NCBI GenBank assembly: GCA_016716335.1
Contig: JADJWN010000002.1
Coordinates: 62,001-126,000 of the forward strand
Reading direction: 5' to 3'
Source: Saprospiraceae bacterium
GTDB taxonomy: Bacteria; Bacteroidota; Bacteroidia; Chitinophagales; Saprospiraceae
Length of the DNA: 64,000 nucleotides
Below are positions 1-9,191 of the stretch, one piece after another; position 1 is the stretch's first letter; each line of letters starts with the position of its first letter. The position numbers were made by a program, and so were the translations under genes. Below the pieces are notes generated by a model. The model worked only from the letters and a program-made list of their open reading frames with translations, ran no database searches and had not been told where the DNA came from.

Positions 1-77
1 AAAGACCTACTTCATTCAGATCGAGGTGTAAGTTAAAATCTGACGCATGCCCTCATTAAGAAACACCCGATGTCTAT

Positions 78-641
78 TCATTCGTTTGAAAGAAAAATTT
101 CAGGGTAGTTCGACAACGTTATAAAGCAGGGATTATTCTGAATGTCTTTTTTTTCCAGATACTTATCCCATCCCAGACTGTCAAATTCCTTTTCAAGGGC
201 TAAGCATACCCGGAAGTCTGCTTCAGTGACCTGGAATGGGTCTTCTATACCTGTGCCCGAAACCTGAATGGTCATGTATGGACTGTCCAAAATGACAAAT
301 ACTTTGTACCCGAAAACAGTAAAATATTTACTTGTCTTAATGTCGGGATCTTCCCAATGAAATATCGGTACATTTTTATCTTTTTCTGATTTGGTACTTT
401 TGGGTAATATGCTTTCAAAATATTCTGCAGTACTCGAATCCCGGATTTCCGGATTTTCAGACAAATCTGTAAAATCAGACAATCTGAAGCATACTGAAAA
501 TTCATCACCATCGTTGGCATGACCTCCCCAGGCTCTTTTAAAGCTGAAGTAACGGAGCGATTGTACCCACCTCTGAACAGTTTGGCGGTCGTGAGTTTCA
601 AATATATATCGTTCCTTGAGTTTCTGCATATTCAGGCCCAT
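78..641 (-). CDS. Conserved hypothetical protein, 187 aa, downstream partner of a radical SAM gene
   Basis: I do not recognise a family. The product is 187 aa with no signal peptide and no membrane segment. It is rich in aromatic residues and acidic near the middle, so a soluble cytoplasmic protein is likely. The start at 641 overlaps the last 10 bases of the radical SAM gene on the same strand, so the two are probably translationally coupled and co-transcribed. An alternative start is the Met at residue 5 (629). Nothing in the sequence shows what it does. Being the only gene coupled to a radical SAM/SPASM enzyme makes a partner or substrate role possible, but that is inference. Confidence 0.6.
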   Translation of the reverse strand: MGLNMQKLKERYIFETHDRQTVQRWVQSLRYFSFKRAWGGHANDGDEFSVCFRLSDFTDLSENPEIRDSSTAEYFESILPKSTKSEKDKNVPIFHWEDPDIKTSKYFTVFGYKVFVILDSPYMTIQVSGTGIEDPFQVTEADFRVCLALEKEFDSLGWDKYLEKKDIQNNPCFITLSNYPEIFLSNE

Positions 642-1650
642 ACTTTACATCCTTCCGTACAATTAGTACAGATATCTATCTGATTCCTGCCTTTGAGCAG
701 ACTGTTTCTGAAATTGCGGTAGGCGTCACCCTGCCATATATCTTTAAAAGAAGTATGCTTGAGGTCTCCCAATCTGTGGGTGGCGTCCTTGTCAAAACAG
801 CAAGGCACCACTATGCCATCCCATGTGATGACACAGGCATGCCAGAGCTTCCAGCAGTGATTGAGCAAGCGGTTTTTTACAGCGTAGCTTCCGGATTTTT
901 ACGGTATCTCGAATATTTTTCATTTTCTGGTATCAAAGGATTGCCCCGGATATAATCGTACACCTGTGCGGTTTTGAGTTTCACCTCATCCACCCCGATT
1001 TCGTCAGCCATTCTGTACACCTCAGGTATCTGATGTTCATTGGGCTTCACTACCAGAAACTGAAAGATGACATGCGGGCTCGCCGAATTCAGCTGTTTTT
1101 TCCATTTTACAATATTGGCAGCACCTTCCAGCACCTTTTGCAGATTGCCCTCTTTTCGATACTGTTCATATACTTCCTGAGTGGTACCATCTACGGAAAT
1201 GATGAGTCTGTCCAATCCGGATTCTACGGTTCTGCGGGCATTATCATCATTCAGAAAGTGTCCGTTGGTGGAGGTTATGGTATAAATTTTTTTTTGGGAA
1301 GCATACTGCACCATATCCAGAAAATCGGGATTGATATACGGCTCACCCTGAAAGTAAAAGATTAGATACATCAGCTGGCTGCCCAGTTCGTCAAGGCTCT
1401 TCCTGAAGAAATCCTGTTTGAGATTGCCGGTGGGGCGACTGAAGGCCCGCAGACCGGAGGGACATTCGGGGCATCTCAGATTGCAGGCGGTAGTAGGCTC
1501 GAAGGAGACTGTCATGGGCAGCCCCCATTGTATGGCTTTTGAAGTATATCGGGTGATATAGTAGGAGGTGAGCAGCAATACCGCATTCCATAGTTTACGG
1601 GTGCTGAGTTTTGATATAAACCGGATTGCATCCTTATAATAAAACTTCAA
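632..1650 (-). CDS. Radical SAM/SPASM domain protein, frameshifted
   Basis: The first part (1650 to 877) holds the radical SAM cluster motif CNLRCPEC (CxxxCxxC for the [4Fe-4S]-SAM site), then FYFQGEPYINPDF and the TNG and SVDG strand motifs of the barrel. The second part (868 to 632) is a typical SPASM domain with WHACVITWDG, VPCCFDKD and a final CTNCTEGC, which binds auxiliary Fe-S clusters. The two parts lie in different frames. The first ends at a TAA near 877, and adding one base near 885 joins it to the SPASM frame (…PEA-T-AVKNRLLNHCW…). Restored length is about 339 aa, normal for this family. Automatic annotation would call it a pseudogene or two ORFs. The substrate is unknown. It is read divergently from pth. 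Confidence 0.85.
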
Positions 1651-1748
1651 AGCTGCTTAATTTTTGGTAAAAATAGCTTGTGTACGGCACTCGGCAATAC
1701 TACACATGATTAAAATTCTGTTTATTTGCGTCCCGTAAAAAGGGAAGG

Positions 1749-2372
1749 ATGGGCTGGACTTCAATTTTTCATCATCTTTTCAAAAGATCACCTTCAACAA
1801 AAGACCCTATGAAGTATCTGATTGCCGGATTGGGAAATATCGGAGAGGAATACCGGCATACCCGCCATAATATAGGCTTCGACGTTCTGGATTATCTGGC
1901 AGCGGAGGCCGGTGTCTTATTCAAAAATGATACACTAGGCGACCTTACTGAGGTCAAACACAAAGGCAGGACCCTCATCCTGCTCAAGCCGACTACTTAT
2001 ATGAATCTGAGTGGAAAGGCAGTAAGGTACTGGATGGAAAAACATAAAATTCAACCCGAAAACTTATTGGTCATCGTCGACGACCTGCACCTCGATCTTG
2101 GTAAACTCCGCCTTCGCGATAAAGGGAGTGATGGTGGACACAACGGTCTTAAAGATATACAGGAAAAGCTTGGTACCACACAATACAACCGCTTGCGTAT
2201 GGGCATAGGGAAGGATTTTCATCCCGGCCAGCAGGTCAATTATGTTTTGGGTAGATGGAAAGCCGAAGAAGAGGAGGCGGTTCAGAAAATGATCAAAAAA
2301 GCCGCTGGAGCAGTGAAAAACTTTGCAACCATAGGCCTGAAACTTACCATGGATCAGCTGAATCGGGGGTGA
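1749..2372 (+). CDS. pth: Peptidyl-tRNA hydrolase
   Basis: It cleaves the ester bond of peptidyl-tRNAs that drop off the ribosome, recycling tRNA in the cytoplasm. The protein shows the Pth core: AGLGNIGEEY (residues 26-35), TRHNIGFDV with the catalytic His at about residue 40, the substrate-gripping NLSGKAV and VDDLHLDLG segments, and GSDGGHNGLKDI. The length is 207 aa. The first 20 residues precede the usual start (MKYLIAGLG, ATG at 1809). Similar N-terminal extensions occur in Bacteroidota Pth, so I keep ATG 1749, but 1809 is a real alternative. It is a single gene, divergent from the radical SAM gene. Confidence 0.96.
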   Translation: MGWTSIFHHLFKRSPSTKDPMKYLIAGLGNIGEEYRHTRHNIGFDVLDYLAAEAGVLFKNDTLGDLTEVKHKGRTLILLKPTTYMNLSGKAVRYWMEKHKIQPENLLVIVDDLHLDLGKLRLRDKGSDGGHNGLKDIQEKLGTTQYNRLRMGIGKDFHPGQQVNYVLGRWKAEEEEAVQKMIKKAAGAVKNFATIGLKLTMDQLNRG

Positions 2373-2564
2373 TTTTTTCAATTATTGACCAGATTTATCA
2401 AATAAAGTCCTGTGTCGGAATTACAATTTCATATTTGACTATGGGTGTCTTTAATCCGAAGAGTGACTGGATTGTACAGATATACCCGATAATCATACTT
2501 TCTGATAAAGAAGAATACATGCACTCCTTCGGCATGTGTGATAGTATATATTACCAAAATCTGA

Positions 2565-2572
2565 TATATTTG
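2565..2572 (+). promoter_or_regulatory. Putative -7 promoter element upstream of PBP1A
   Basis: TATATTTG matches the Bacteroidota sigma-A -7 consensus TAnnTTTG. It lies 30 bases upstream of the chosen ATG at 2602. No clear TTTG -33 element precedes it. Confidence 0.45.
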
Positions 2573-2601
2573 CGTTTTTATAATAAATTTTGAATCCGAC
2601 G

Positions 2602-5087
2602 ATGTCTAAATCCGGATCTTTGAAATCTGCCGGGATTAAGTCCCCCTTTGTCAGGTATCTTTTTATGGGATTGGGAGCCGGCCTGATACTCGTCGTTCTG
2701 ATGTTTTTCATCATTTCCAAAACCCTCCTGCCGGATACAGAAGAGCTGGAAAACCCCAAGTATGAGATTGCCTCCGATTTTATTTCTGCCGATGGCGAAG
2801 TCTTTGGTAAAATTTTCAAATACAACCGCGAATGGCTCAACTATGAGGATCTCAATCCACTGCTTGTCAAAGCTTTGATCGCTACGGAGGATGAGCGCTA
2901 TTTCAGTCACTCAGGCATAGATGCAAGAGGTACTGCAAGGGCAATTTTTTTTATGGGTAAAAAAGGCGGGGCCTCAACCATTACGCAGCAGCTGGCCAAG
3001 TTGTTCTTCACCCAAAGGTCGAGCTCTTTTATACGCAGAGTATGGCAAAAACTCAAGGAATGGGTCATAGCAGTAGAGTTCGAACGTAGGTACACCAAAG
3101 AAGAGATACTTGCCATGTATCTCAACAAAAGTGATTTTTTGTATGATGCAGTAGGTATCGGAGCTGCAGCCAAGACCTATTTTGGCAAGGATCAGAAAAA
3201 ACTCGAAGTCGAAGAATGTGCCATACTGATCGGGATGCTCAAAAATCCCCGGATGTTCAATCCTGTACTGTATCCCGAGAGGTCCTTCAGCCGCCGTAAT
3301 GTAGTGCTCAAACAGATGGTTAAAAATAATTATCTGGATGAAAAAGAGTATTTAGTCAAAAAGATTAAACCTGTCGTCATGTCCAACTTCAGAAGGCAGG
3401 TGCATTTTGACGGTCTGGCACCCTACTTCAGGATGGAACTAACCAAATGGTTGCGCAAGCTTCTGGAGGATGACCGCTATCGCAAGCCTGATGGAAGCAA
3501 ATATAATCCATACACTGACGGACTGCGCATATATACCACCATTGACACAAGGATACAGAGATATGCGGAGCAGGCCATGATGGAGCACATGTCGGCACTG
3601 CAGGAAAAGTACTGGCAAAGGTGGAAAGGATTGGATCCCGTGACATACAAGGCTTCCAAAGAATTGATCTCTACCCGCAATAAGGCACTCATTCAGATGA
3701 TGAAAGACTCTGACAGATATAAGCAGATCAAGAATGTGCATATGACTGCAGTGTTCAGCGATATCAGTGCAGAGATAGATGGGGCAAGTCTCGAAGATGC
3801 TGATATCTTCAGACTTTATGAAGAAAAAGCCAATCCCGGCCACCTGAAGAAATTGGTAAAAGAAGGTACAATATCGGAGGAACAAAAGCGAATCTATGAT
3901 CAGATCATGGAAAGTCCGCATTGGAAGACCCTGCAGACACAGTGGAACAAAATGCAGAAGGCCGTCAATGCAGCCTTCCACACCAGGACCTCTATGAAAG
4001 TATTTGCCTACAACGAGCAAGGCGAAAAAACAGTGGAAATGACCCCCATGGATTCAATCAAATACCATCTCCAGCATATGCAGATCGGCTCGGTAGCCAT
4101 CCATCCTGCCAATGGCAATGTGCTGGCCTGGGTGGGAGGTATCGGGCATAAATACTTTCAGTATGATCATGTCAACTCCAACCGTCAGGTAGGATCCACT
4201 TTCAAACCCTTCATTTACTCTACGGCTATCATTGACAAGGCTTTGTCTCCCTGTACCAAAGTGCAGGATACGGAACAATGCATTCTGGCCAATGACCCGA
4301 ATTTCAAGCTTTCCAGCAAGTGGTGCCCTTCCAATGCCGATAAAAAGTTCACGGGTCAGTACCTTACACTGCGTCAGGCATTGAAGGAATCCAAGAATTC
4401 CGTATCCGTTTATCTGATGAAGGAAATCGGTAATGTGCAGAGTGTGAAGAACTTTGTCGGCAATCTGGGTATTGATAAAAATAAAATTGAAAACTACCCT
4501 TCCATTTGTCTGGGTACTCCCGAACTCTCTGCCATGGATATGGCAGGAGCCTACACTGCTTTCGCAAACAACGGGATAGTGTCCAGGCCCATATTTGTTA
4601 CCAGGATCGAGGATAAGAACGGCAAGCTCATATATGCGGCCAATCCGGAGCAGAAAAGAGCCATCAATCCTGCCTACAATTACGTGATCGTGGATATGCT
4701 CAAATATGTGGCGAGTGGCATTGCTTCTAAGTATAAAAGTGAAGTTGCCGGCAAAACGGGAACAACCAATAGCTACAAAGACGGCTGGTTTGTGGGTTTT
4801 ACCCCCGAGATTGTCATTGCTACCTGGGTAGGCGGCGATCAGGAATTCATCAGATTCAACAGCCTGGCAGATGGTCAGGGTGCAGTGATGGCAAGACCGT
4901 TTTTTGAGAAATTGCTCAGTAAAATCGAATCTGACAACCGGCTTGGGTTAGGTGTGAATTTGATATTCACCAAACCGTAGGAGATCTCATAGAAACAGAT
5001 TGCAGTAAATACGAGAATTTCTCTCCACCGGATGATGAAACGGATGGTGCTGCAAAAAAATCCAGTGGTTTTGAAGAAGATTTTTAA
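2602..5087 (+). CDS. Penicillin-binding protein 1A (transglycosylase/transpeptidase), frameshift near the 3' end
   Basis: A bifunctional class A PBP that polymerises glycan strands and cross-links peptidoglycan in the periplasm. It has a short cytoplasmic N-terminus and one membrane anchor (about residues 20-45). The GT51 domain carries ATEDERYFSHSG (catalytic Glu about 96) and GGASTITQQLAKLFF. The transpeptidase domain has GSTFKPF (nucleophile Ser about 532), SKNSVSV and KTGT (about 718-721). The apparent stop at 4978-4980 is premature. Adding one base near 4950-4955 continues the frame for another 43 codons, through a Cys- and acid-rich tail, to TAA at 5085-5087, and this fills what looks like an intergenic gap. 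The chosen ATG (2602) lies four codons after an in-frame TTG at 2590. Confidence 0.95.
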
Positions 5088-5109
5088 GATAGTTGAGCCC
5101 GTCAGGGTC

Positions 5110-6021
5110 TTAGTCAGGGCATAACAGATTCAGTGCTGAGGGTGTAATACTGAATGCCGGATCCGCACCTTGATAAAGTTCTCCATCCAGCTCAAAATCT
5201 GTCACTTTTCCGTATGTTCCTATTTTTATCGTCGCTTCACTGAAGTACCTGATTTCAGGGTGTGATATCTTGATTCCTTTTTTGAGTTTGATGTAGTTTT
5301 TCAGGTAATCGATCACACTTATATTCCCGATTACACATCCGTGCAGTATTCCGTCATCGCTGCGGGCTTCAGGACATATCCTCAGACCATTTCCCAATGA
5401 AGGTCCGTTACATACGGCAATCATCATTGGCCCTCCATGGTAGTGCAAGGAATCAGAATCTATTTTTATTGTGGGTTTTTTATACGTTGCAAAGGCTCTC
5501 AAAATGGCCAGTGTGTAAGAAATGCCACCTCCAAGCCCTGCCATTCTCTGTTGCTCAAGCAGTTTGACCGTGTGCGCACCAAAACCTACATCTGCAGCAT
5601 TGACAAAATACCGCCGGATATCCCGGGTGTTTACTTTACCGACATCTGTTTTCCTGATTTTTTGCTCTGCTATGGCTTTTAGAAAGGCTGTTATTCTAAA
5701 TTGTCCAAAGTGGGCAGTATAAAAATCGTTGCCCGTTCCGGCCGGAATGATACCTACTGCTGTCCCTTCTTTTTGTTCAGGCAGCACACCGTTTACAATT
5801 TCATGGAAGGTGCCATCTCCTCCCATACCAATGATGCAGTTAAAATTGTGATTGACTGCATTATGTGCAAGCAATTCGGCGTCTTTTTTTGCCTTGGTGT
5901 AAAATAACTCTATATCCTTTACATTGGACAATTTGTTGCATTGCTCTACTATCTCTCCGGCGTATTTTTGCGTACACCTCAGGCTATGGACAATAAAGGC
6001 AATTTTCAAATCAGATGGCAA
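5110..6021 (-). CDS. Diacylglycerol/lipid kinase family protein (YegS-like)
   Basis: A soluble lipid kinase that phosphorylates diacylglycerol, a sphingoid base or a related lipid at the inner membrane. The N-terminal DAGK catalytic domain shows the nucleotide-binding GMGGDGTFHEIVNG (about residues 65-78) and PAGTGNDF (about 93-100). The C-terminal part (NAADVGFGAHTV, GNGLRICPEA, DGILHGCVIG, DFELDGE) is the usual second domain. The length of 303 aa is normal. No ATG is available: TTG at 6021 is used, and TTG at 6009 (starting KIAFIVHS) is equally possible. A TAnnTTTG element sits just upstream on the minus strand. The true lipid substrate cannot be told from sequence. Confidence 0.93.
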   Translation of the reverse strand: MPSDLKIAFIVHSLRCTQKYAGEIVEQCNKLSNVKDIELFYTKAKKDAELLAHNAVNHNFNCIIGMGGDGTFHEIVNGVLPEQKEGTAVGIIPAGTGNDFYTAHFGQFRITAFLKAIAEQKIRKTDVGKVNTRDIRRYFVNAADVGFGAHTVKLLEQQRMAGLGGGISYTLAILRAFATYKKPTIKIDSDSLHYHGGPMMIAVCNGPSLGNGLRICPEARSDDGILHGCVIGNISVIDYLKNYIKLKKGIKISHPEIRYFSEATIKIGTYGKVTDFELDGELYQGADPAFSITPSALNLLCPD

Positions 6022-6038
6022 AAGTGTATATTTTCAGA

Positions 6039-6046
6039 CAAAGCTA
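6039..6046 (-). promoter_or_regulatory. Putative -7 element for the lipid kinase gene
   Basis: Read on the minus strand this is TAGCTTTG, a perfect TAnnTTTG match. Transcription would start about 12 bases before the TTG start at 6021. Confidence 0.45.
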
Positions 6047-6108
6047 ATCTTTAAGAATATTATACAGAAGCTGTGTCCAGGATTTCGGTCTGGTATGATA
6101 TGAATCAG

Positions 6109-6138
6109 TTTCAAAGGACTTAAAATAACTTAACTTTG
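6109..6138 (+). promoter_or_regulatory. Putative promoter of the DUF3943 gene
   Basis: TAACTTTG at 6131-6138 matches the -7 consensus. A TTTC at 6109-6112 is 18 bases upstream and could serve as a weak -33 element. The ATG follows at 6152, giving a very short 5' untranslated region. Confidence 0.45.
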
Positions 6139-6151
6139 TTAGATTCATGAT

Positions 6152-7540
6152 ATGAAGAAAGATTTCATCATATTGATTTTCAGCCTTACAGTATTTCAAG
6201 GTGCCATATCTGGCCAAAGAGACAGTATTGAAATACCAAACGACACATTAAAGCCTTCGTTTATATCTCCTGTGTATAAAATTACGGCATTCAATTTTCT
6301 GCTTAACAGAATTGACCTCCACATCCGGCAAAAAGAATGGGCCAATGTATCACCCTCTTCATGGTGGGTCAATATCCGGAGAGGTTTTATTACTGATGGG
6401 GACCCTTTTACCAACAACTGGTTTGGACATCCGCTGCATGGAGCATGGTTTTATAATGCTTCCAGATCATCCGGTTTGAATTTCTGGCAGTCTTTGCCCT
6501 ATGTGTTGGGTGGTAATCTCATGTGGGAATATTTCGGCGAAACTGAGCCCCCCAGTATTATAGACCTGTACACCACAACATTTGGTGGGATTTACATGGG
6601 AGAGATGTTGTATCGTTTCTCTGACTACCTCTACAATTATCCATTCAGAAAAAACCGAAAGATTCACAGGATTGCGGCAGGCATAGTGAATCCGTATTTT
6701 GGATTGAATTCTTTGATTTTCGGGACAAAGATTCCTGCTACTTCCAAATCTGAAATTCCCATATCAGGCCAGCTTTTTATGGGGAGCAACCATCCATTTA
6801 ACCTATGGATACCTGAAATGAAAGGTACAAGTGCAATCATCGAATTACAGCTGGAATACGGATCTTTGCTCGACCGTAATGTCAGCAGTTTTACCCCTTT
6901 TGATTACTTCACCCTGCGGTCATGGATCAATATTCCATCGTGGGAAGAATCCAGGGCTGCCTATTTTAATCTGTCTTCGCATGCCATCATTTATGGTAAA
7001 AAACTGACAAACAGGCGGGACCGGATGGACCTGATATCCATATCCCAGCACTATGATTTTATACATAATGATCTTTTCAAGCTGGGTTCCATTGTACTTA
7101 CCGGAGATTATTGGGTACAAAGAAATCTGAACAATATCAGGGTAGTTGCCTCTGCAAAGGCAGGTTTTGTGGTTTTCGGCAGCGGCAATTCAGAAATGGT
7201 GCCCAACATGTACCCGGATATCTTTCCTGAATTTGACAGAGATTATATCTACGGGCAGGGATTGATGGCAGAGAGTGAGCTGATACTTATGATCAAAGGA
7301 GTAGGCACGGTTGTTTCTGATTATAATTATTTCAAAATTTTTTCAAGAGAATCGCCCGAAGGCATTGAAAATCTGCAGTTGTTCAGGGCAAGATATCTGT
7401 TGCCTCTTGGTGGCAGGTTTTCATTGGGTGCTGAGTATAATCTTTACAGACGGGATGCTTCCTACTACAGGAACAAAAGTCTGAACTACATAAGCAATGG
7501 GCATACTGAGGTTAGATTGCTTGCCGGTTACGCTTTGTAG
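6152..7540 (+). CDS. DUF3943 domain-containing outer-membrane-type protein
   Basis: The 462-aa product begins with a signal peptide (about residues 1-21, ending ISGQ). The DUF3943 signature follows at about residues 70-160: DPFTNNWFGHPLHGAWFYNA, SGLNFWQSLPYVLGGNLMWEYFGE and EPPSIIDLYTTTFGGIYMGE. The rest has alternating aromatic/hydrophobic segments and ends in an aromatic-rich strand, suggesting a beta-structured outer-membrane or periplasmic protein. DUF3943 proteins are frequent in Bacteroidota and their function is not established. It is a single gene between divergent lipid kinase and the pterin synthase. Confidence 0.85.
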   Translation: MKKDFIILIFSLTVFQGAISGQRDSIEIPNDTLKPSFISPVYKITAFNFLLNRIDLHIRQKEWANVSPSSWWVNIRRGFITDGDPFTNNWFGHPLHGAWFYNASRSSGLNFWQSLPYVLGGNLMWEYFGETEPPSIIDLYTTTFGGIYMGEMLYRFSDYLYNYPFRKNRKIHRIAAGIVNPYFGLNSLIFGTKIPATSKSEIPISGQLFMGSNHPFNLWIPEMKGTSAIIELQLEYGSLLDRNVSSFTPFDYFTLRSWINIPSWEESRAAYFNLSSHAIIYGKKLTNRRDRMDLISISQHYDFIHNDLFKLGSIVLTGDYWVQRNLNNIRVVASAKAGFVVFGSGNSEMVPNMYPDIFPEFDRDYIYGQGLMAESELILMIKGVGTVVSDYNYFKIFSRESPEGIENLQLFRARYLLPLGGRFSLGAEYNLYRRDASYYRNKSLNYISNGHTEVRLLAGYAL

Positions 7541-7843
7541 TATGGTGCAAATTCCACATTCTACAAATTGATTTTTCAGATTTACAGTTAATTTTTTGGA
7601 TGATGACGTTGTGGTATCAGCTTACTGAATTATGATCGGCTTCAGTCGATTGATAATGACTTTTGGTTTGGGTAGTTTATATTTCATTTTGGGAATGTAA
7701 TTTGGATTTACTCTCTGTCCATATTGGAAATCCTGCACTGCTATATCCGTACCATTACAACGGTTCATACTCTTCAGCTTTATCTGCATCACTCTACAAC
7801 CTTTGCTAACTGCAGATGTTATGGGTAAAAGTTTAAGAACAGT
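7541..7843. other. Intergenic region, 303 bp, no feature seen
   Basis: This separates the DUF3943 gene from the pterin synthase. A 91-codon ORF on the opposite strand covers most of it and runs into the pterin synthase gene. It has no recognisable motif and I do not accept it as a gene. No convincing promoter or hairpin was found. Confidence 0.5.
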
Positions 7844-8251
7844 ATGAGAGTTTCTGTAACCCGAAAAGCACATTTCAATGCTGCACACAGATTGCATAAC
7901 CCAAAATGGTCAGAAGAGCAAAACAAAGCTGTCTTCGGATTGTGCAACAATGAGCATTATCATGGACATAACTATGAGCTTGAGGTAAGTATTTTGGGAC
8001 CGGTGGACCCTGACACAGGATATGTTTATGATTTGGGCAGACTGGCTGATTTGATCAAAAGAGAAGTCGAAGACAGATTTGATCACAAAAATCTGAATCT
8101 TGATACTCCTGAATTCAGGGAGCTTATTCCCAGTGCAGAAAACATTGCCATCGTGATCTGGAATATTCTTAGAGACAAAATTGAGTCACACCTGGATATT
8201 AAAATCAGATTGTGGGAAACTCCCCGCAATTATGTAGAATATCCTGCCTGA
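7844..8251 (+). CDS. queD: 6-pyruvoyl-tetrahydropterin / 6-carboxytetrahydropterin synthase family protein
   Basis: A small zinc enzyme (135 aa) acting on dihydroneopterin triphosphate. Depending on the member it makes 6-carboxytetrahydropterin for queuosine (QueD) or 6-pyruvoyl-tetrahydropterin. The zinc ligands are visible as AAHRLH (about residue 16) and HGHNY (about 45-49), the catalytic Cys as FGLCNNEHYHGHNY, and the later Asp-His pair as DHKNLN. The wording FGxCNN…HGHNYE, YVYDLGRLADLI and WETPRNYVEY is closer to eukaryotic-type PTPS than to E. coli QueD. No other queuosine gene is nearby, so the pathway assignment is uncertain. Confidence 0.9.
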   Translation: MRVSVTRKAHFNAAHRLHNPKWSEEQNKAVFGLCNNEHYHGHNYELEVSILGPVDPDTGYVYDLGRLADLIKREVEDRFDHKNLNLDTPEFRELIPSAENIAIVIWNILRDKIESHLDIKIRLWETPRNYVEYPA

Positions 8252-8254
8252 AAC

Positions 8255-8300
8255 AAAAAAGCCATAGTAATTTATCATTACCATGGCTTTTCTTTTTAAA
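8255..8300 (+). terminator. Rho-independent terminator after the pterin synthase
   Basis: An A-rich left arm with GCCATAGTAA pairs with TTACCATGGC across a short loop, followed by TTTTC and T5. A-runs on the left side mean it may also serve the convergent minus-strand T9SS gene. Confidence 0.75.
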
Positions 8301-8315
8301 AAACCGGCATATGGG

Positions 8316-9011
8316 TCAGGCTCCGTCAGAGCCCTTGTTCAATCTCACTACTTTAATTAATTTATTCTTATCATCAAACATTCTCACGATATACAGACCT
8401 TTTTTCAGGTCTCCGATGTCGTGTATAGCATTGTTTGTATTTTGAAAAGTTTTTACTTCTTTACCCAAAACATTGAAAAGCACAATTTTCTTTACCCCTG
8501 ATCCGTTTGTAACCTGAAAATAGTCGGTAGTAGGATTCGGAAATACTTTGATGGAAGAGGCAGATACATCTCTGGTGCTGGACGGAGAGGATACATTAAT
8601 GGGAATGTTTACGGAAAGCAATTGTTTCGTCATTTGCTTATCTTCGTACAGATTCAGTTTTACAGTAGTAGCCCCGGTATAATTTTCAGGTAAAAGATGA
8701 AATTCAAACATAAAATTGCCCTGACTGACTATATTCGGCTTGTCCGGGTTGATCTGATCCACATTGAAAAAATAACAGGTAGTCAGGTCGCAGATGTAAG
8801 TGGACCAGTTGGAGTTGAAACTGCTGGGTTTTTCTATTTTCCAATATACTTCGTAGGTAGAGTCATGTGCATTGTTGAAAGTGATTTCAAGTTTATGATC
8901 TCCTACATTAGCAGGTACGTTGATAGCAGCCGGACTTGGTGAGTAGGTAAACTGAGCGTTTACACCAACTATGAATAAAAGAAAAAGAAAACTGAGTAAA
9001 AATCGAACCAT
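8316..9011 (-). CDS. Secreted protein with T9SS type A sorting domain, 231 aa
   Basis: A small exported protein. Residues 1-20 (MVRFLLSF… ending GVNAQ) form a signal peptide for the Sec pathway. The middle (about 25-145) is Ig/fibronectin-like, with paired Cys in ICDLTTCYF. The last ~75 residues form a T9SS type A C-terminal domain: KVFPNPTTDYFQV, VLFNVLGKEV, GLYIVRMF. This domain directs passage through the outer membrane by the type IX system and attachment to the cell surface. The ATG at 9011 is chosen over a TTG three codons upstream because it gives a clean signal peptide and suits the promoter spacing. The function of the middle part is unknown. Confidence 0.88.
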   Translation of the reverse strand: MVRFLLSFLFLLFIVGVNAQFTYSPSPAAINVPANVGDHKLEITFNNAHDSTYEVYWKIEKPSSFNSNWSTYICDLTTCYFFNVDQINPDKPNIVSQGNFMFEFHLLPENYTGATTVKLNLYEDKQMTKQLLSVNIPINVSSPSSTRDVSASSIKVFPNPTTDYFQVTNGSGVKKIVLFNVLGKEVKTFQNTNNAIHDIGDLKKGLYIVRMFDDKNKLIKVVRLNKGSDGA

Positions 9012-9034
9012 TCGAAACAAAATTATATTCAGCG

Positions 9035-9066
9035 CAAATATAACATTTTTATTTCTACTGAGACAA
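9035..9066 (-). promoter_or_regulatory. Promoter of the small T9SS protein gene
   Basis: On the minus strand, TTG (9066-9064), a 21-base spacer and TATATTTG (9042-9035) form a good Bacteroidota -33/-7 pair. The ATG is about 17 bases downstream of the expected start of transcription. Confidence 0.6.
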
Positions 9067-9191
9067 TTAAAAATGTGTTAAATTGACAAAACTGTGTAGA
9101 TTTGACGCTGATCATACATTTTGACTCCCATTTTTGTCATAGTGTGATTAATAAATATGATGAAAATATTTAATATGTAAATCCGGATGGA

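Noticed and set aside
3439..4020. 193-codon minus-strand ORF inside PBP1A
   Set aside because: It lies fully antisense to the conserved PBP1A coding sequence and lacks any motif.
7622..7897. 91-codon minus-strand ORF between DUF3943 and the pterin synthase
   Set aside because: It overlaps the start of the pterin synthase on the other strand, has no recognisable motif, no promoter and no signal peptide.
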